Shown piece by piece: positions 36,001 to 51,000 of a stretch of DNA of 64,000 nucleotides (the first letter of the stretch is position 1; every line of letters starts with the position of its first letter). Source of the stretch: DUML01 sp050949905 (GTDB lineage: Bacteria > Bacillota > Desulfitobacteriia > Desulfitobacteriales > Syntrophobotulaceae). The position numbers were made by a program, and so were the translations under genes. The notes below the pieces were generated by a model. The model saw only the letters and a list, made by a program, of their open reading frames with translations. It was not told the origin of the DNA and did no database searches. The stretch is taken from positions 124,001 through 188,000 of the forward strand of contig JBMNGP010000034.1 of the NCBI GenBank assembly GCA_050949905.1. Reading direction: 5' to 3'.

Positions 36001-39000
36001 ACCTGGACTCAAAGTACAGCCAATGGGGCTAAGGTCAGCCTTTGCGGGGCAGTAACCATTATTGACCTGGACAATAATGCTCATGCTTATCTTGATAGTA
36101 ATGCCGAAGTTAACCAAAATTCCGCTGCCGACTACCGCACCGGAGACCAACAGGTGGCGATCGAGTCCGTAAGCACTAATGAGTTAATTAATTTTGGCGG
36201 TAATATCCAGTTCCCCGGGATTACGGGACCGGGTAAGACCTGGAAACCGGAAGTTCATTTCGGCGGACCGGGTGCCGGTGGGGAGACAGCAGCAGTCGGC
36301 GGCACAGTTGTGCTTATTGATTTAAATAATATCTCCAAAGCGGAAATTAAAGACGGCGTCCTCCTCTATGGCGATAATCTGAAAGTAACTGCCGATAATA
36401 ATGTTTTTGTTGTTACAGTTTGCGCCTCAGGAGGGGAATCCGGAACTTTCGGGTTAAACGGAACTTTTTCTCTCATTAATATAAATAATACAACCTTGGC
36501 CCAGATCGCTAACGATGCGAGAGTAGTGGTCGGCACTAAGGCTCTGCCGGGCAGGACGGAAAGTCTTCTCGTCCGGGCTAATGATCAGAGTTGTCTTATT
36601 AATTTAGCGGGCGGGGTGGCTGTCTCCAATAATATCGGTATCGGCGCTTCCGTGGCCATAAATGAAGTTGCCAGGAATACCCAGGCGGTTGTCGGCAATT
36701 TGCTGGAGGATACAATGTTGGATAAGCCGGACTTGCCGGATCTGACTATTGATGCTTTAGGCCCGGTTGCCATTGAAGCCGCTAATGACGGTTATCTACT
36801 GTCCGTGGGACTGGCTGCCGCTGTTTGTAAGGAAAAAACCCCTGATCCGGAGAAGAAAAAATCCGCTCCCCAGGGTAATGGCAATTACGGGATTGGCGTT
36901 TCGGCAGAAGTTGTACTAAATAACATCAATGACACAGTCCTGGCTTATATCCGCCTGGCTTCTTTACAATCCACCAACCTGGTCATTTCTGCCCACAATA
37001 GGACCAAAATAATCGCTGCCGGCGGGTCTGTTGCTATTGTGACCAAAGACGGAACCTCGGTAGGCTTAGCCGGTTCTTATACCCAAAACACCATTACTAA
37101 TGTTACCAGAGCCTTAATAGATCAATCCGACCTTAATCTGACCGGAGACCTGACACTTGAAGCCGAGTCTAAAGAAGAGATAATTTCTGTGGCAGCCAGC
37201 GGCTCAGGCTCTACCAGTTCCAACAGCGGCAGTATTGCCGGGCAGGTAAGCGTCAACCTTATCAGCAGTGTAACTGAAGCTTCGATTATAAACCAAACGG
37301 TTATTAACGTATCTAATCTTACTCTCAAGGCTGCCGATAATTCCAGTATTCTGGCTATTGCCGGGGCTTTAGCTTACGGCGGCAAGGCCGGCATCGGAGC
37401 TGCGGCAGCCTGGAATGAAATTTATACCGAACCAGCAGGGGAAGGTGAACCTAAGCAAGCGAATGCAGTTAAAGCCTCCATTCAAAACTCCGATGTCACA
37501 GCCGGCGGCAAGCTAGAGCTTGAGGCCCGCTCCAATAATAAGATCCTGGCCATAACGGCTGCTGTCGGAGCCAGTAAGGGAGATATGGCTTTGGTCGCTT
37601 CCCTTTCCCTTAACACAATTGAGACGAACACCCTGGCTTATATAATAGGAAAGAAAACTACAGGGATTAGGGCAGACGGGGCTGTTACCCTGAAAGCTGT
37701 CAATAATTCATCTATCCTGGCTGTGGCCGGCGGTCTGTCCTTTGCCAAGACGGCTTCCCTTGGTTTAGCAGCTTCCTATAATGAAATTGCCAATACCCTG
37801 GCGGCTTATATCGGAGAAGGAACTTCAGCGGAACAGGAAACTATCCTTAAGGCCGGCTCCTTAAGCCTAAATGCTTCAGCTGACTCTTCCATCCTGAGTA
37901 TTGCCGTGGGCGGCGGGGCAGGCGGCAAGGTAGCCATTAACGGCTCGGTCAGTATTAATACTATAACCAACAGCGTTAGTTCTTATATCATAAACTCCAA
38001 AGTTGAGACCCAAACGGCAGTTAGCTTAAGTGCCATAGACAAATCCGAGATTGGCTCTATTGCCGGTGCTGTAGGCGGCTCTAAGACGGCTGCTATCGGT
38101 GCTGCTTTGGCTATCAATTACATTGGCAGCTTTGGCGGCTTGGGAACACCACAAAGGGTTTTGAGTTATATTGAAAATTCCCGGGTAGTAGTAACAAACG
38201 GCACAATCCAGCTGCTGGCTCAGTCCGATGCTATTATCAAAAGTATCAGTGCTGCCGGCGGTGGCGGAGGAAAAGCCGCAGTTTACGGTGCTGTCTCCCT
38301 GAACTTTATTAATACTGATATTGCCGCTTACATTAAGGATTGCCTAAGTCCAGCCGGAACTCCTGAGACTGAAAGGAAACTGGTCAGAGCCAGCGGTAAT
38401 ATTATAATAGATGCCATAGATAACTCTGCGGTCAGTGTTATCGCCGGTAATGTTGCCGGTGCCGGCACCGGGGCGGTAGGGGCAGCTGTTGCTATTGTCT
38501 TTATCGGCAATGGCGATCTTACTTCTTTTAATAAATACATTAATAATGATGAATATACCGATGCCGGTGAAGAATCTGAATCTCAGGAATTTGCTTATGA
38601 CCAACCTACTTTCACCTCTGACAGTAAAGTCCGAGCTTTTATTGACGACTCTCGTGTGGAGTCAACCAATGGCTCCGTAAATATTACGGCTAAAGCTAAT
38701 GCCGCCATTTTCAATATCAGCGCCGGAGCAGGAGTAGGCGGGTCAGCAGGGCTCCAGGGTTCAGTCTCCGTCAACTACCTGAAAACCGGGGTCTCGGCTT
38801 ATATCCAAAATGCGACGGTTGAGGCCGGAGAGGATATTATCCTTCAAGCCTTAACTGAAAAACGAACTACTATTCCCCTAAGTGCTTTACAAGTCGAATC
38901 AGCCGAGGGAGAAGTGAGTTCTTTTGACGGTGGCGGGGATGATGAAGGAGAGGCAGATTCTCTGGAAACCGAGCCTAACAGTCCGGAAAGCCTGACTAAC

Positions 39001-42000
39001 ATTCAAGCTATTGCCGGAGCGGTTGCCGGCGGCGGAGCTGCCGGTATTGGCGCGGCTATTGCGGTCAACCACCTGGAAAACATATATAACGTTTATGTAC
39101 TTGGCTCAACTCTTACAGCTGCCGGTGATGTAATTCTTAATGCCGACAGTCTGGCAGGGATTGAAACAATTTCGGCGGCAGCCGCCGGTGCGGGGACTTT
39201 TGCCGCAGCCGGTTCGGTTTCCTTAAACTTTGTTAGAAATACCATTCAGGCTTATATTGCCGCCAGCACCGTAACTGCCGGCAATACTGACTCCGTAGGC
39301 AGTATTACAGTGCAAGCCAGGGATATATCTTCCATTAAATCCGTATCCGGGCAAATCAATTTCTCCGGAACCGCGGGTTTAGGGGCGGCAGCAGCCTATA
39401 ACGAAATCTCCAATACAGTTAAAGCCTATGTCGGAGATCCTCTGGCCGGAAGAACGGTACTTAGCACCGGCGGAGATGTCATAATCCAAAGCCGATCGGC
39501 CGCGACTATCAGCACCATTGGTGCCGGCGGCAGTTTTGGAGCCTCCTTCGGCGGTTCGGCCACAGTTGTTATCAATTTAATAACCGATCAGGTTTATGCT
39601 TACATCATTAATGCTGATGTTACTGCTCAAGGCAATGTTTATCTGCTGGCTGAATCTACTAATGCCACCAACAGTTACGGTGGTTCTGCCGGCGGAGGAG
39701 CAGTCGGCGTAGGAGCGGCAGTAATCGTCAATATTCTGAACAATACCACCGAAGCTTATATTAAACAGTCCACAGTAAGCGCTCAAGGTAACGGTGCCGC
39801 TGTTGCGGTTCCCGACTGGGATGAGGACGGTAACCGCCGAACTTCGGTTCAGGAAGTTAACGGTTTAATCGTCATTGCCACCAACCAAGAAGCCATTACC
39901 ATCTATTCCGGCTCGGTCGGAGCGGGTTTAGGCGGTATCAGCGGCCAGGTTTCAACCAATATAATCGACAATCGGACTGCAGCCTATATTGATTCCTCAA
40001 ATATCAATACCGACGGCTCCAAAGGCCAATGGGTTATTCTCAGAGCCGCCCAAAGCACAGGTATTCGGATCTATGCGGGAAGTCTTGCTGCCGGCGGGGT
40101 TGCCGCCGTAGGCGGAGCTGTTAATGCCACTATTATCACCAATACCACCAGTGCCTACCTTAAAAATTCCACCGTTTATGCCTTAAACGGTGTGGAGGTT
40201 AAAGCTCTAACAGGCTTAAAACCCCTGGGAGACTCCGGTCAACCCTCGGTTATTATCGCCGGAGCCTCACTGTCCGGCATGCTTTCCCTGGCCGGGGCTG
40301 TTTCGGTTGTTGTAACTGAAAATACCAACGAGGCTTATATCCAAAGATCGGTGATCTACTCCCTGGGTTCAATCGAAGTCTTTTCCAGCCATAATATTGA
40401 GATGGATATTTACGGCGGCACAGTTTCCGGCTCTGCATTTGTCGGGGCCGGCGGCACAGTCGTTGTCAGTTCCCTGAAAAATATTTCCCGGGCTGAGGTG
40501 AAGGGTTCGGAGTTAAATGCCCGGGGGGCTATAGAAATTAAGGCCCGTTCGCGGGAAAATATTACGGTCAAAGTTGGGACAGCCGGTGTCGGATTCACCG
40601 GCGGCGGTGTAGCCGGGGCAGTTTCGGTTGTCTTGGTAGAAACAACCACGGAAGCGTCAGTAAGAGGTGACGGGGATAAAGACTCAGAGATCAATCAGGA
40701 TCCGCGTTTTCGCCCCGGTGGAATCTATGCTCCGGCCGAAAGCACGGCTGAGCCTCCCGCGCCGTCAACTCAGACTGTATTAATCCAGGCTGATAACCGG
40801 ACAAAAGTCGAGACAATCGGCGGTGCTTTGGGAGCAGGTGCCTATCTGGGCCTAGGAGCAGCTATTGATTATGTAAGCATTCAAAACAGAACCGTGGCTA
40901 TGGTTGCCACTGGCTCAAAAATTTATGCCCGGGGCAATGTCACCCTGGAAGCTTTGTCTGAGAAAATAGTGAATTCTAATGTTTACTCCATCGGCGGGGG
41001 CTTATTTGGCATTTCCGGAGCTGTTTCTATTATCTGCGTAGGTTCGCCCATTAGCAGTGCAGGCTCAGGGGAATTTGACAGCGATTTAAGGGATCAGATC
41101 AACGGTGATATTTCTCCCAACAGCCGCTTAAAGTACAAGGATGAGGATGGAAATATCCAAAGCAGATTACCGGGTGACAGCCTGGGCTTACGAGTTGCGG
41201 AGATGATTTCCCAAGCTAAAGGGGCAAATGTTAACGGAGCTCTTGCTCCCGATCTTGATACCTCTAATAAAATCACGGCCGCTTTTGTGCAAAACGCCGG
41301 CAGCACTGCCGCCCGAGCGGAGATTGTCTCCGGTGAGCAAGTGTCAATTCATGCCTTAAATAAAAATAATATCTCCTCCCAGCCCAGCAATGCTGCCGTA
41401 GGGGCGGCAGTCGCCGGGGGCACGGTTGCTCATGTAAATACTCAGGAAAATACTAAAGCCTACCTTGGCGATTACGGCTACCTAAGAGCTAACAGTATAG
41501 CTATTAAAGCCGAATCCTTTGACAAAGCCAATGTCCACTGTCGGGCTGCAGCAGCCTCCCTGGTAGGGGGAGTTAATGAATATTGGGCCTTGGCGGATAT
41601 TCGACCGCTGAGTACAGCCTATCTCGGAAATCATACCGATGTCGTGGCGTTAACAAGTATCCAGATCGATGCGGAAGTAACGCCCGATGTAGCAGCCAAA
41701 GTTCAAGGGTTAACTGTTACTGGTGGGATAACAGTGGGTATGTCCCGAGCTGAAGCAACAGTCCAACCACAAGTTACAGCTTGGGTTGGGGATTATGCCA
41801 GAATAATCGCCGGTCCCCAGCCTGTAAGCGGCAATCCGAGTTTGACTCTCATCAGCAGGGGTAAACTCACCGGGGCACCCGGACTGGAGTTCAAAGGCAA
41901 TACCATTATTATCGAGGGACAGTTCACTTTTGAACGGGGAGTAGTCATGTCCGGTGAGCCTAAACTGATCTTTAACAGTACTGACTCTACCATTACCCGC

Positions 42001-45000
42001 ACTGAAGGCAACTGGTGGGAGGACGGATTTAAAGCCGGTGATCTGATTACGGTTACCGGAACCTGGTATAACGATAAGGACTACCAGATTGCCGATATAA
42101 GTCCTGACGGCAAAATTTTGACCCTGGCATCGGGCACTGTTCTGGTGGATGAGGTTGCCGACGGTTCCAGTCTGATTGAGGAACTTGTAGGAAACTTTAC
42201 CCTGGATGATAACGCCGACGGTATTCTGACTCTAAAGCGGGAAGACGGCGGGGCAGGTTGGAGCTGGGCTGACCTAGGACTATTAAGAGGAGACTATATA
42301 ACGTTTACCCTGACAGATGATGAGGGCCAAAGTTACGAGCAAAAATATCAAATTACCGGTATTGCCGGGGCAATTCTTACTCTCGATGCCTTCGGGGGAG
42401 AAATTGACCCTGAGAATTTTGCGGCAGTAACTCTGGAGAAACCGGCCAGAGAAATAAGCATCAGGGCTAAAGACAGCCAGGCTAATGACAGGGTTACTTA
42501 TGACGGTGGTGAGTCAGGTCAATCCCTTACGGAACTTGGTTTTGCCGTAGGTGATTATTTTACAATTCTCACCTCCGGCCAGGGTTATAACAGCGGGATT
42601 TATAAGATTATAGGCTTCGAAAACGATGGCAGGACGGCAATCCTGGATACCATGGGTTATGTACAAAACGCTCTGGACAGCGGTACTGCCATTAAAGAGA
42701 TACCCTCGGAAATCTCCCGCTCCACCGGCAGCTGGCTGGATGACGGTTTTGCTCCCGGTGATGTAATCTATGTTGACGGAACCCAGAAGAATAAAGGGTA
42801 TTATCAAATCAAAGAAATCAAAGACGGAGGCAAAACCCTTGTCCTCTACCGGGGCGAAGAATTAACAGATGAAGTAATTGCTCCAGGCTCCGGGGTAAGC
42901 ATAATTGCCCAGGCCAACGATCGAATTATCCGGGATACCGGCAGCTGGATAGATGACGGCTTTATGCCGGGCCAAACTATTACTATCGTCGGTTCGACTT
43001 TAAGCGCCGAAAATTCCAATAATGGCACTTACCAGATTAAGGCTATTTCGGAAGACGGCAAAGTATTGATTCTGACAGTTCAGGATGTCTTCAAGAAAGA
43101 AATAACCAACAACCTGATTATAACAATTGATGGTGACTATGAATCCGGCCTGAGAATAAGCGCTCGTCTGCTACTACCTGTACTGTCCGATGGGTCGACA
43201 GGGAATACTGCTATGGCGGATGCTGACGGTATCTCCGGAAGTATTTTAGCTGCTGTCAACGGGATCTATGCCACTGTCGATGTTAATAGTATAGTAATTG
43301 CCTATGTTGGCACTCAGGCTAATCTCAATGTTTTAGGAGTTATCGAAGTTAATGCCCTGGCTTCTACTAAACAGCTGGCTTATACCGATTCCATTAATAT
43401 TGGCGGCCTTCTTAGTGTTGCTAAAAATACTGCCCGAGTTGACACCGCCTCAACCATTACTTCCTTGATAGGCAATAATGCCGTTATCCGAGGAAATGAC
43501 TTAAGGATCACAGCCTATGGCGAGGAATATAATTACGCCGAGGCGATTGCTGGCGGCGGCGGGGCAGTTTCCGGACTGGGTGCCGAAGCTCATACTTCTT
43601 TTAACAGCGATCCATTTGGCTTGAAGAATTACGGAACAACAGCGGCTATCGGCAGCGGCGCTCAGATTAATGTCGGCTTATTCAGCCTCTTAGCCGATCA
43701 TACGATCTCCTTTAACTCTCGGGTTGACACCACAAGTGCTTCTCTTGTCGGCGCCAGTGGGGGCTTGGCACAGAACACCGTAGATTCCGATGTCGAGGCG
43801 CTGATAGGTGCTGATGCGATAATTAATGCCTACAATATTTTGGTTCTGGCCAGCAATCAGGCAGTTAAAGACTGGTTGAGCGGTGGCAATAATAATGTTA
43901 ATTCCGGTTCGGGGGGAATAGCAGATTTTCCGGCTTCCAGAAGCCATACAACTATAAGCTTTAATACCAATATTATCGTAGGTGACGGGGCAAAACTAAC
44001 AATAATCGGTGATCCCTTTGCTCCGGGCAGCCTTACCCTTAATGCCTTTAACCGGATTTTGGCCAAAGACCGGGTAAAATTGGCTGCCGGCGGTGCGATT
44101 GCCGTGGCTAAAGCCGAGTCTAAGATCGAGGCGGATGTCAAGGCGGCAGTTAATATTGGAAAGAATGTCTTCTTGACAAGTGTGGGGGACATCAATCTTT
44201 CTGCCCTGGTTTGGGCTGAAATCGAAACCAAAGTAGATGTTTCAACCTGGGGGGCCGCAAGTGCGGCCAGCGGTAAGAGTCTTTCCCAGGTAGATGCTGT
44301 CAACGAAATAGTTATTGAAGATGCCGATTTATTTGCGGAAGGCATGGTTAATTTGATGGCCGGGCAAAACAGCACCGAGCAAATGAATAATCTAAAGCTC
44401 AAAGCTCGCACCGATATTGATAATAACGGGGTTGCACCCGTCTCTACTAATCCTTCCGCTGATGCCCTGATAGATTTAACGAACTCTATCAACATTAAAG
44501 CGGGCGCCTTAATTCAAAGTGTGAGTGATACTAACCTCATAGCCCAGAAAGGTCCGACTGTTGCCGAGGGTAAGGCCAGCGGCAAAGATTGGATCAAGAG
44601 TGCCTACGGTGCTGAAATAAAAGGCGGAACAGGCTCTGTAGAAGTTACGCCTATAGTACGGGTAGACGGTACGGTAGAAGTAGGTCTGCGCAGTCAGCAG
44701 ATTCTGATTATTGATGAAAACGGTGAAATAGTAGAGATTAGTGACGGAATTACTGTAACCCGTGATAAACAAATTCTGGCAGATTATATACTTAATGAAA
44801 TAAATATGCTGAAGAGCCTGGCAGTCCAATACGCCGGCACTGAAGCCGGGTTAGCTTTTGCCAACCAGGCTGCGTTCCTGGAACAGGAACTGATCCGCAT
44901 GGGCTATGACATTTCCGGGGATAAACCACTCCCGATCGTCTGGATAGATATCATCATAGTCGGCAGCATCAAGGCTGAACAGCCCAATATCAATGTACTG

Positions 45001-48000
45001 GCTGAAGAAGGTTCACTCCTCGGTAATGGAGTCTTAAATGCCTCGAAGCTGCCCGCCTTGATTAAGATTATCAACCACAGCCCTCATTACCTTGTGCTTA
45101 ATAATCTGCACATTCCCGAACGGGAGGGGGGCTTGCTGTACTATAATTATGATCCTGTATTGGGTTCGGACTTAAATCAGGAAATCAACTTAAGGAATAA
45201 GGTTAAAGATGCCAACTTAACCGTTAATACCAGCGCTTCCTCCTCTGAGCCAATCTCGTCTGAGATTTATGTAGAAAATACTTTTGAGGGTATGAGTCCT
45301 CCCGTTATTGAGGTTTACGGCAGTATTAAGAATGTCGGCTCGCAAACCAATCCCGGGAAGGTAACGATTAAAGGGAGAGGCGGTATATCCACTTTTGGGT
45401 CAATAGAGGCCGGTACATTAAGCATTAATGCCGGAGGCAGCTTCATGCAGGGCTATACGGATTCCCTCTTTAATGTCGGCGGTGTTCCCCGGGCTCACTG
45501 GGGTGATTTAGCAGCGTATATGCAGAACATTTCCCATTGGCCTTATCCAGATCCTTATAAAATATGGTTCTTTAAGCCTTATAATGAGTATCAAATTACT
45601 TATATCAACAATCTGATAGACAAAATTTTAAGTGAAAACAACCCTGAGGTAGGAGCAATCCGGGCCGATAATATCTTTATTGCCGCCCGTTACCTAAATA
45701 TTAACGGTTTGCTGGAAGCCGGCCGGCCCATTAATGAAACTATTCTGGAAGGTTGGGCAAATAACAAAATTACCGCTTATCAAAACTTAATTAGATGGGG
45801 CATTATGCAGTCCGTCAACTACAAAGATTATCCGCTGCTTACAAATGAAATAGGCCTTAATCTGTATTACGATCCTGTTCAGAATGCCATAGTCTTAGAT
45901 CCGCTGGCTGTCAGAGGCGGTTATGTCGAACTTTTCGGTCAGATCATTAACACCGGGACAGGTAAAATCGTTGCGCTGGACGGCTTTGGCAGAATTAACG
46001 TTGTCAATAATACGACTTATGATTTGATCATTAAAGGACTTGATACAGGTATCGGTACTCCGGGAACGGTCGTTATCACTGATACGGCTAAGAAAAAAGA
46101 CGGCGAAGATCAGGTCTTTTTAACCACCAGATTTATGCGGCAGTATAACGCTCAGACTGGTACTTACCAGGTGATTACAGATACCTGGTGGACAGATAAG
46201 CGTGACCAGCTGATTAGCCACACTGCAAGCGAGGGCAGCTCGGCTGTGTATAACCCGGTTGAAGGGTATCGTTACGAATGGATTATGGGTCAGAAGAGGA
46301 TGCTGGAGGAAATCTATACTTACCGTTCCAAGTCCTGGCTGGGAGCGGATTGGCTGGCTAAAGATCCAGATAACCTTTATGATTCCAGTACGAGGAATAT
46401 AGGATCCCCGATTTTGATGCCCAATGGTGAATATCTAACCTACCGCCCGGATAAAACAGACGAGGAATACCTTTATTGGCATGAGCGTCGCTCCAGTGGA
46501 GATAGGGTGCTTTGGGGCTACCGCAATTGGTCAGAACAGTCCTGGTTTTTGGCTCCCAAATACTATTATGAAGAATATACTTACCGCGAAGGCTATATTG
46601 ATGTCTATTATCACAGTATCAAAGCCGACTACCCGATAGAAATTGTGTTCGCCGGCGAACGCCAGGGAACAATCATAATCAACTCCAAGGGCAGTATCAT
46701 CATTGATGGTCCGGTTAAAAATGAATCCGGAGACACTACCCTAAGTACTGAGGGGGCGATCACCTCCAATTCCGATATTCCGATTGCCACCCGCAACTTA
46801 ACTCTGACAGCGGGTACGGGAATAGGCGGCAGCCTGCCGCTCTACATCGCCCTGGTTGAAGACGGCGTTTTAAATGCGGAAACCTTAAATGGAGATATCA
46901 ATATTAAGGAGGCCCAAGGAGACTTAATCCTTGGCCAGGTTATTGCCCACAACGGCAATGTTAAGCTGGAAGCCCGGACCGGTATTTCAGCAGCCAATAA
47001 AGGCACTTCGCTGGTTAAGGGGAGATTAATCGAAATACTAACAGCCTATGGCTCAATCCAAGGCGATCTGAATTCGGCCAATACCTCCTTAAGAATCGAT
47101 ACTCTCAATGGCGAAGGTTATGGTCTAATAGCCCAAGCCGCTTTGAATATCAACCTGGAAGAAATAAGCGACTCTCTGCGGATTATCAGTATAGTCTGCC
47201 AGGCTGGGGACAGCCTGGGAGATATCACCCTGAAAGTGGCAAACGGCGGTTTGCTTAATCCCAATCGCGGAGACTACGCCGGCAATGAGGCCCTGTTAGG
47301 TTTCTGGAATGACCATACAAGTGGCAGTAATACAGCTCAAGATATAGCGGCTTTTCTGGCAGCAGCCGGATTGAAACGTTTAACGGATACCAACTACCGG
47401 GTTAATGTTCCCAACCTTATAGGCAAAAATATTACTCTTGAAGTTCTGTTGGATGTCGGCAATAGCGAGGAAATAGAAATCAACTTTGTTGACGGTCAGC
47501 TCCAGCTAACTGAAGAAATTATGGTTATGCTGGCTGCTGCTGAGCCCGGCGATGTAGTCTTTTATGATGCGGCAGGCAACCCTGTAAATCCGGCTGTGTC
47601 CGGCAGCAGTGTTGCTTACCTCAAGATCAATGTTCCGCAGAGTATTATTCTACAGTCGACCGGCGAGGTTACGGTGCTGGCCGGCGGTTCAGTTTATCTT
47701 GCTTCCGAAGGAGACTTAAATATCAACACTGTCAGCTCGCAGACCAGAGGCGCTATCCGAATTAGAACTGCCGGGGGCATTTATGCCGCAGGAGAAGATC
47801 CGGTCAAGATCAGAGGCGGCGATATAATCCTGGAAGCTGCCGGCGGCTCCCTCGGAAATTCTGCTAAACCGCTGACTATCCAGCATGGAAGCAACAATTC
47901 TCTCCGTGCTCGTTCTGCTTATGATATCTATCTGCAGGGTGTTGCGGGCAATTACTCTGGTTACGATTTTAGCGGCGCTTTAGGCCTGGACTTCATCTAT

Positions 48001-51000
48001 ACAACGGGCGCAGTCAATCTTAAGTCGGCAGCAGGGATCTATGATTCCCGGGCCGACCAGGAAGAAAATATAGTGGCGGCTTCTCTCACCCTGCAAGGTA
48101 CTGCCATAGGGCAAGGAGATAACTTCCTGGATCTTGACCTTTTGGAACAAGGAATAGGTCCGGCGGGAAATCTGAACGTCATTACATCGGCGGGGGACAT
48201 TTACCTGAGCGAAGTGAGCGGTAATATGTATATTCATAGCCTTACAGCTAATGGCGGAGATATTTCTTTAAAAGCTGAGGGCTCGATCTACGGACGTTCC
48301 CAGGATGAGGAGACGGATATTGCCGCCCAAAGCATTATCCTTGAAGCCGTGAACGGCACCATCGGCTCAAACGATAATTATTTAAATATAGATACCCAAA
48401 GCGGCGGCTATGGTACCTTGACCGCTGCCGGCAAGAATAATCTCTATATCAGGGAGATTAGCGGCGATCTCTTACTTTCCTCTGTTGCCACGGATAATAC
48501 TGTTTATCTGGTGAGCCTTGGGAACATTTTTAACGCCAAGGCCGGCGGTGTCAATATCATTGCCGATAAGGTCCAGCTTAGAGCAGCTTTTGGAATTGGC
48601 GCCGGTGACAACTACCTGCGCACTTCGGCTAATAATCTGGAGGCTAATACTGAAAACGGCAGTATTTGGCTGCATAATGCTAAGGACATCATAATCGGAA
48701 ACATCAGTGAGCTGCCGGGAATTCAGTCGGCTAATGAGATCCACCTGGAAGCAGCCGGCAGTCTGCAAGTTTGGGAAAATATCCTGGCTGAAGGACAAAT
48801 AGTCCTGACAACACTTGATACGGACGCAGCCGGGGAGAATATCCTAATCCAGGATGGAACTACTGTCTGGTCTAAGAATTTCTTTGTTATGCTCAGAGCC
48901 GGGGATGATCTGGAGCTGCAAGCAGGCTCCCTGCTGCAGGCCAAAGGTCAAATCTTCTTAATGATAGATTACAGCACTGCCGATGCTGATCCGGGAGTTG
49001 GCGGCAGCTTAACCTTAAACGGTCAGATTCTCGCCCCCTATCTCGGCATCTACAGCCAGGGCGACAACGATAGCATTACCATCGAAACAGATTATTCTCT
49101 GCCCCATACTGTTCTGGAGAGCGGTGCCGGGGATGATAGCATTATCCTAGATCAATTAAAACCGGTCTTAAGCCAGTATGAAGGACAGCGCTCTACAATT
49201 AACCTCAATGGCCAGGATGGCAGCGACAATTATCTGATTAACCTCGTTGGTTCCAGCAATTATGTAATAAACATTAACGACAGCGGAACCGGCAGCAGCG
49301 ACAATGATATCCTGACTATCAATGCCACAGCTAATAACGATCAGATTCTTATACGGCAAAACTTTATCGCTTTAATCAATGAGGGGACAGACATAGACGG
49401 AGACGGTTACGCCGATTTGGAGCGAATTAATTATAACAAAGCAGCTGTGTTTGCTGAGGCCTTAGGAACCTGGCAGGGGTGCACCCTGGAAAGAGTAATT
49501 CTTAATACTCTGGCCGGTAATGATCACGTAATCTCCGATGATACCAGTACCGAGTTTACGATTAATGGCGGGGAAGGCAATGATCTTTTCCAAATTGCCC
49601 AGGTCTTTAATTCCGCCCGTGATGCCCTGGCCGGAATAGCCCCTGAGGATCTCTTCCGAACGGTGGAAACCACCCAGGGGTTCTTAAGCAGAGGGATCAC
49701 TTTTGCCATGATCATTAACGGTGGCAGCGGTAATGACCAATTTTTGGTCTACCATAACAAAGCTGAACTGTTCGTTAACGGTGATGACGGAGATGATAAA
49801 TTCTTGGTACGGGCTTTTGTTGTTGTTGATCTGAGCGGTGACCAGCAAACCACTAATATTGCCACGGGAACTGGGATTGATGAAATTGCTTATGCTATCA
49901 ATGCACCGGTTAATATTGACGGCGGCAGCGGCTATAACACTTTAGTTATAGTTTTAACCGAATACAGTGATCACGTGGTAATAACCGAAGATAAGATTTA
50001 CGGGGCAGGACTTACCGTAAGCTATACAAGTATCCAGCGCATTGAAGTGGACGGGATGGCCGGTGATGATGTTTTCTATATCCTAAGTACGGGCCCGGGC
50101 GTTGAAACAGTTATTATCGGGAACCTGGGCAGTGATACCTTTATTATTGCCGGTGATATCACAGGCAGTGTAACTGCCGTCGATGAAGAGGGTAAGCCTG
50201 TGGTCCTGCCTGACCCTACGCACCAGACCGGTTCCATTCAAGGAAAGTTAACCATCATTGGCGGTCCCTTGGAAGGTGCCGACCGCTCCTTAACTAAAGC
50301 AATAACCTTACCGACCGAAACTAACCGTTATATCCCGACCGGTACTGTTGAGTCCTTTGGAGATAAAACCTTAACTGACGAAGCGGCTGCTTATACTGCT
50401 GAAGTAATCGGTTACTTCATAGGGATTCTTGATCAACAAGGCCAGATTACGCAGCTGCGCCGCATTGAATCCTATAACGGCAATACTTTGACCTTAGATC
50501 TTCCTTGGGAAGTGATACCCGACTGTGGTGTCGAGTATGTAATCCTTTATGCCAGCCCCACTCTCTTTGTGGATGAAACTACTCAGACCGACAGGCTGCT
50601 GGTTTATAACGATATGTCAACGAGCGATGACTCCGGAGAGCTTACAGCTAACAGCCTTTTCGGATTAAACATGGGTGTGGGAATAGAGTATAGAGAGTTA
50701 GAAGGCTTAGAGATCTGGTTGGGACAAGGAAACGATACCTTTAGAGTTAAAGATACAGCCTTGGGAGTGCATACTGAGATTAATGGCAATCCTGGGGACG
50801 ACAGATTTGAGCTAATATCAACGCAAAATGGTTTATTACCGGACTATGCGGGAGATTTGACGGTAAACGGTGACGCAGGGAATGATTACTTTAACCTCGT
50901 GTTTAACAGCCTCGCTCAAGGGCAGGTGACCATCAACGGCAATCAGGGTGACGATTATTTTAATCTGGAATTCAGCCCTGAGTATTTTGAATATGTAATC

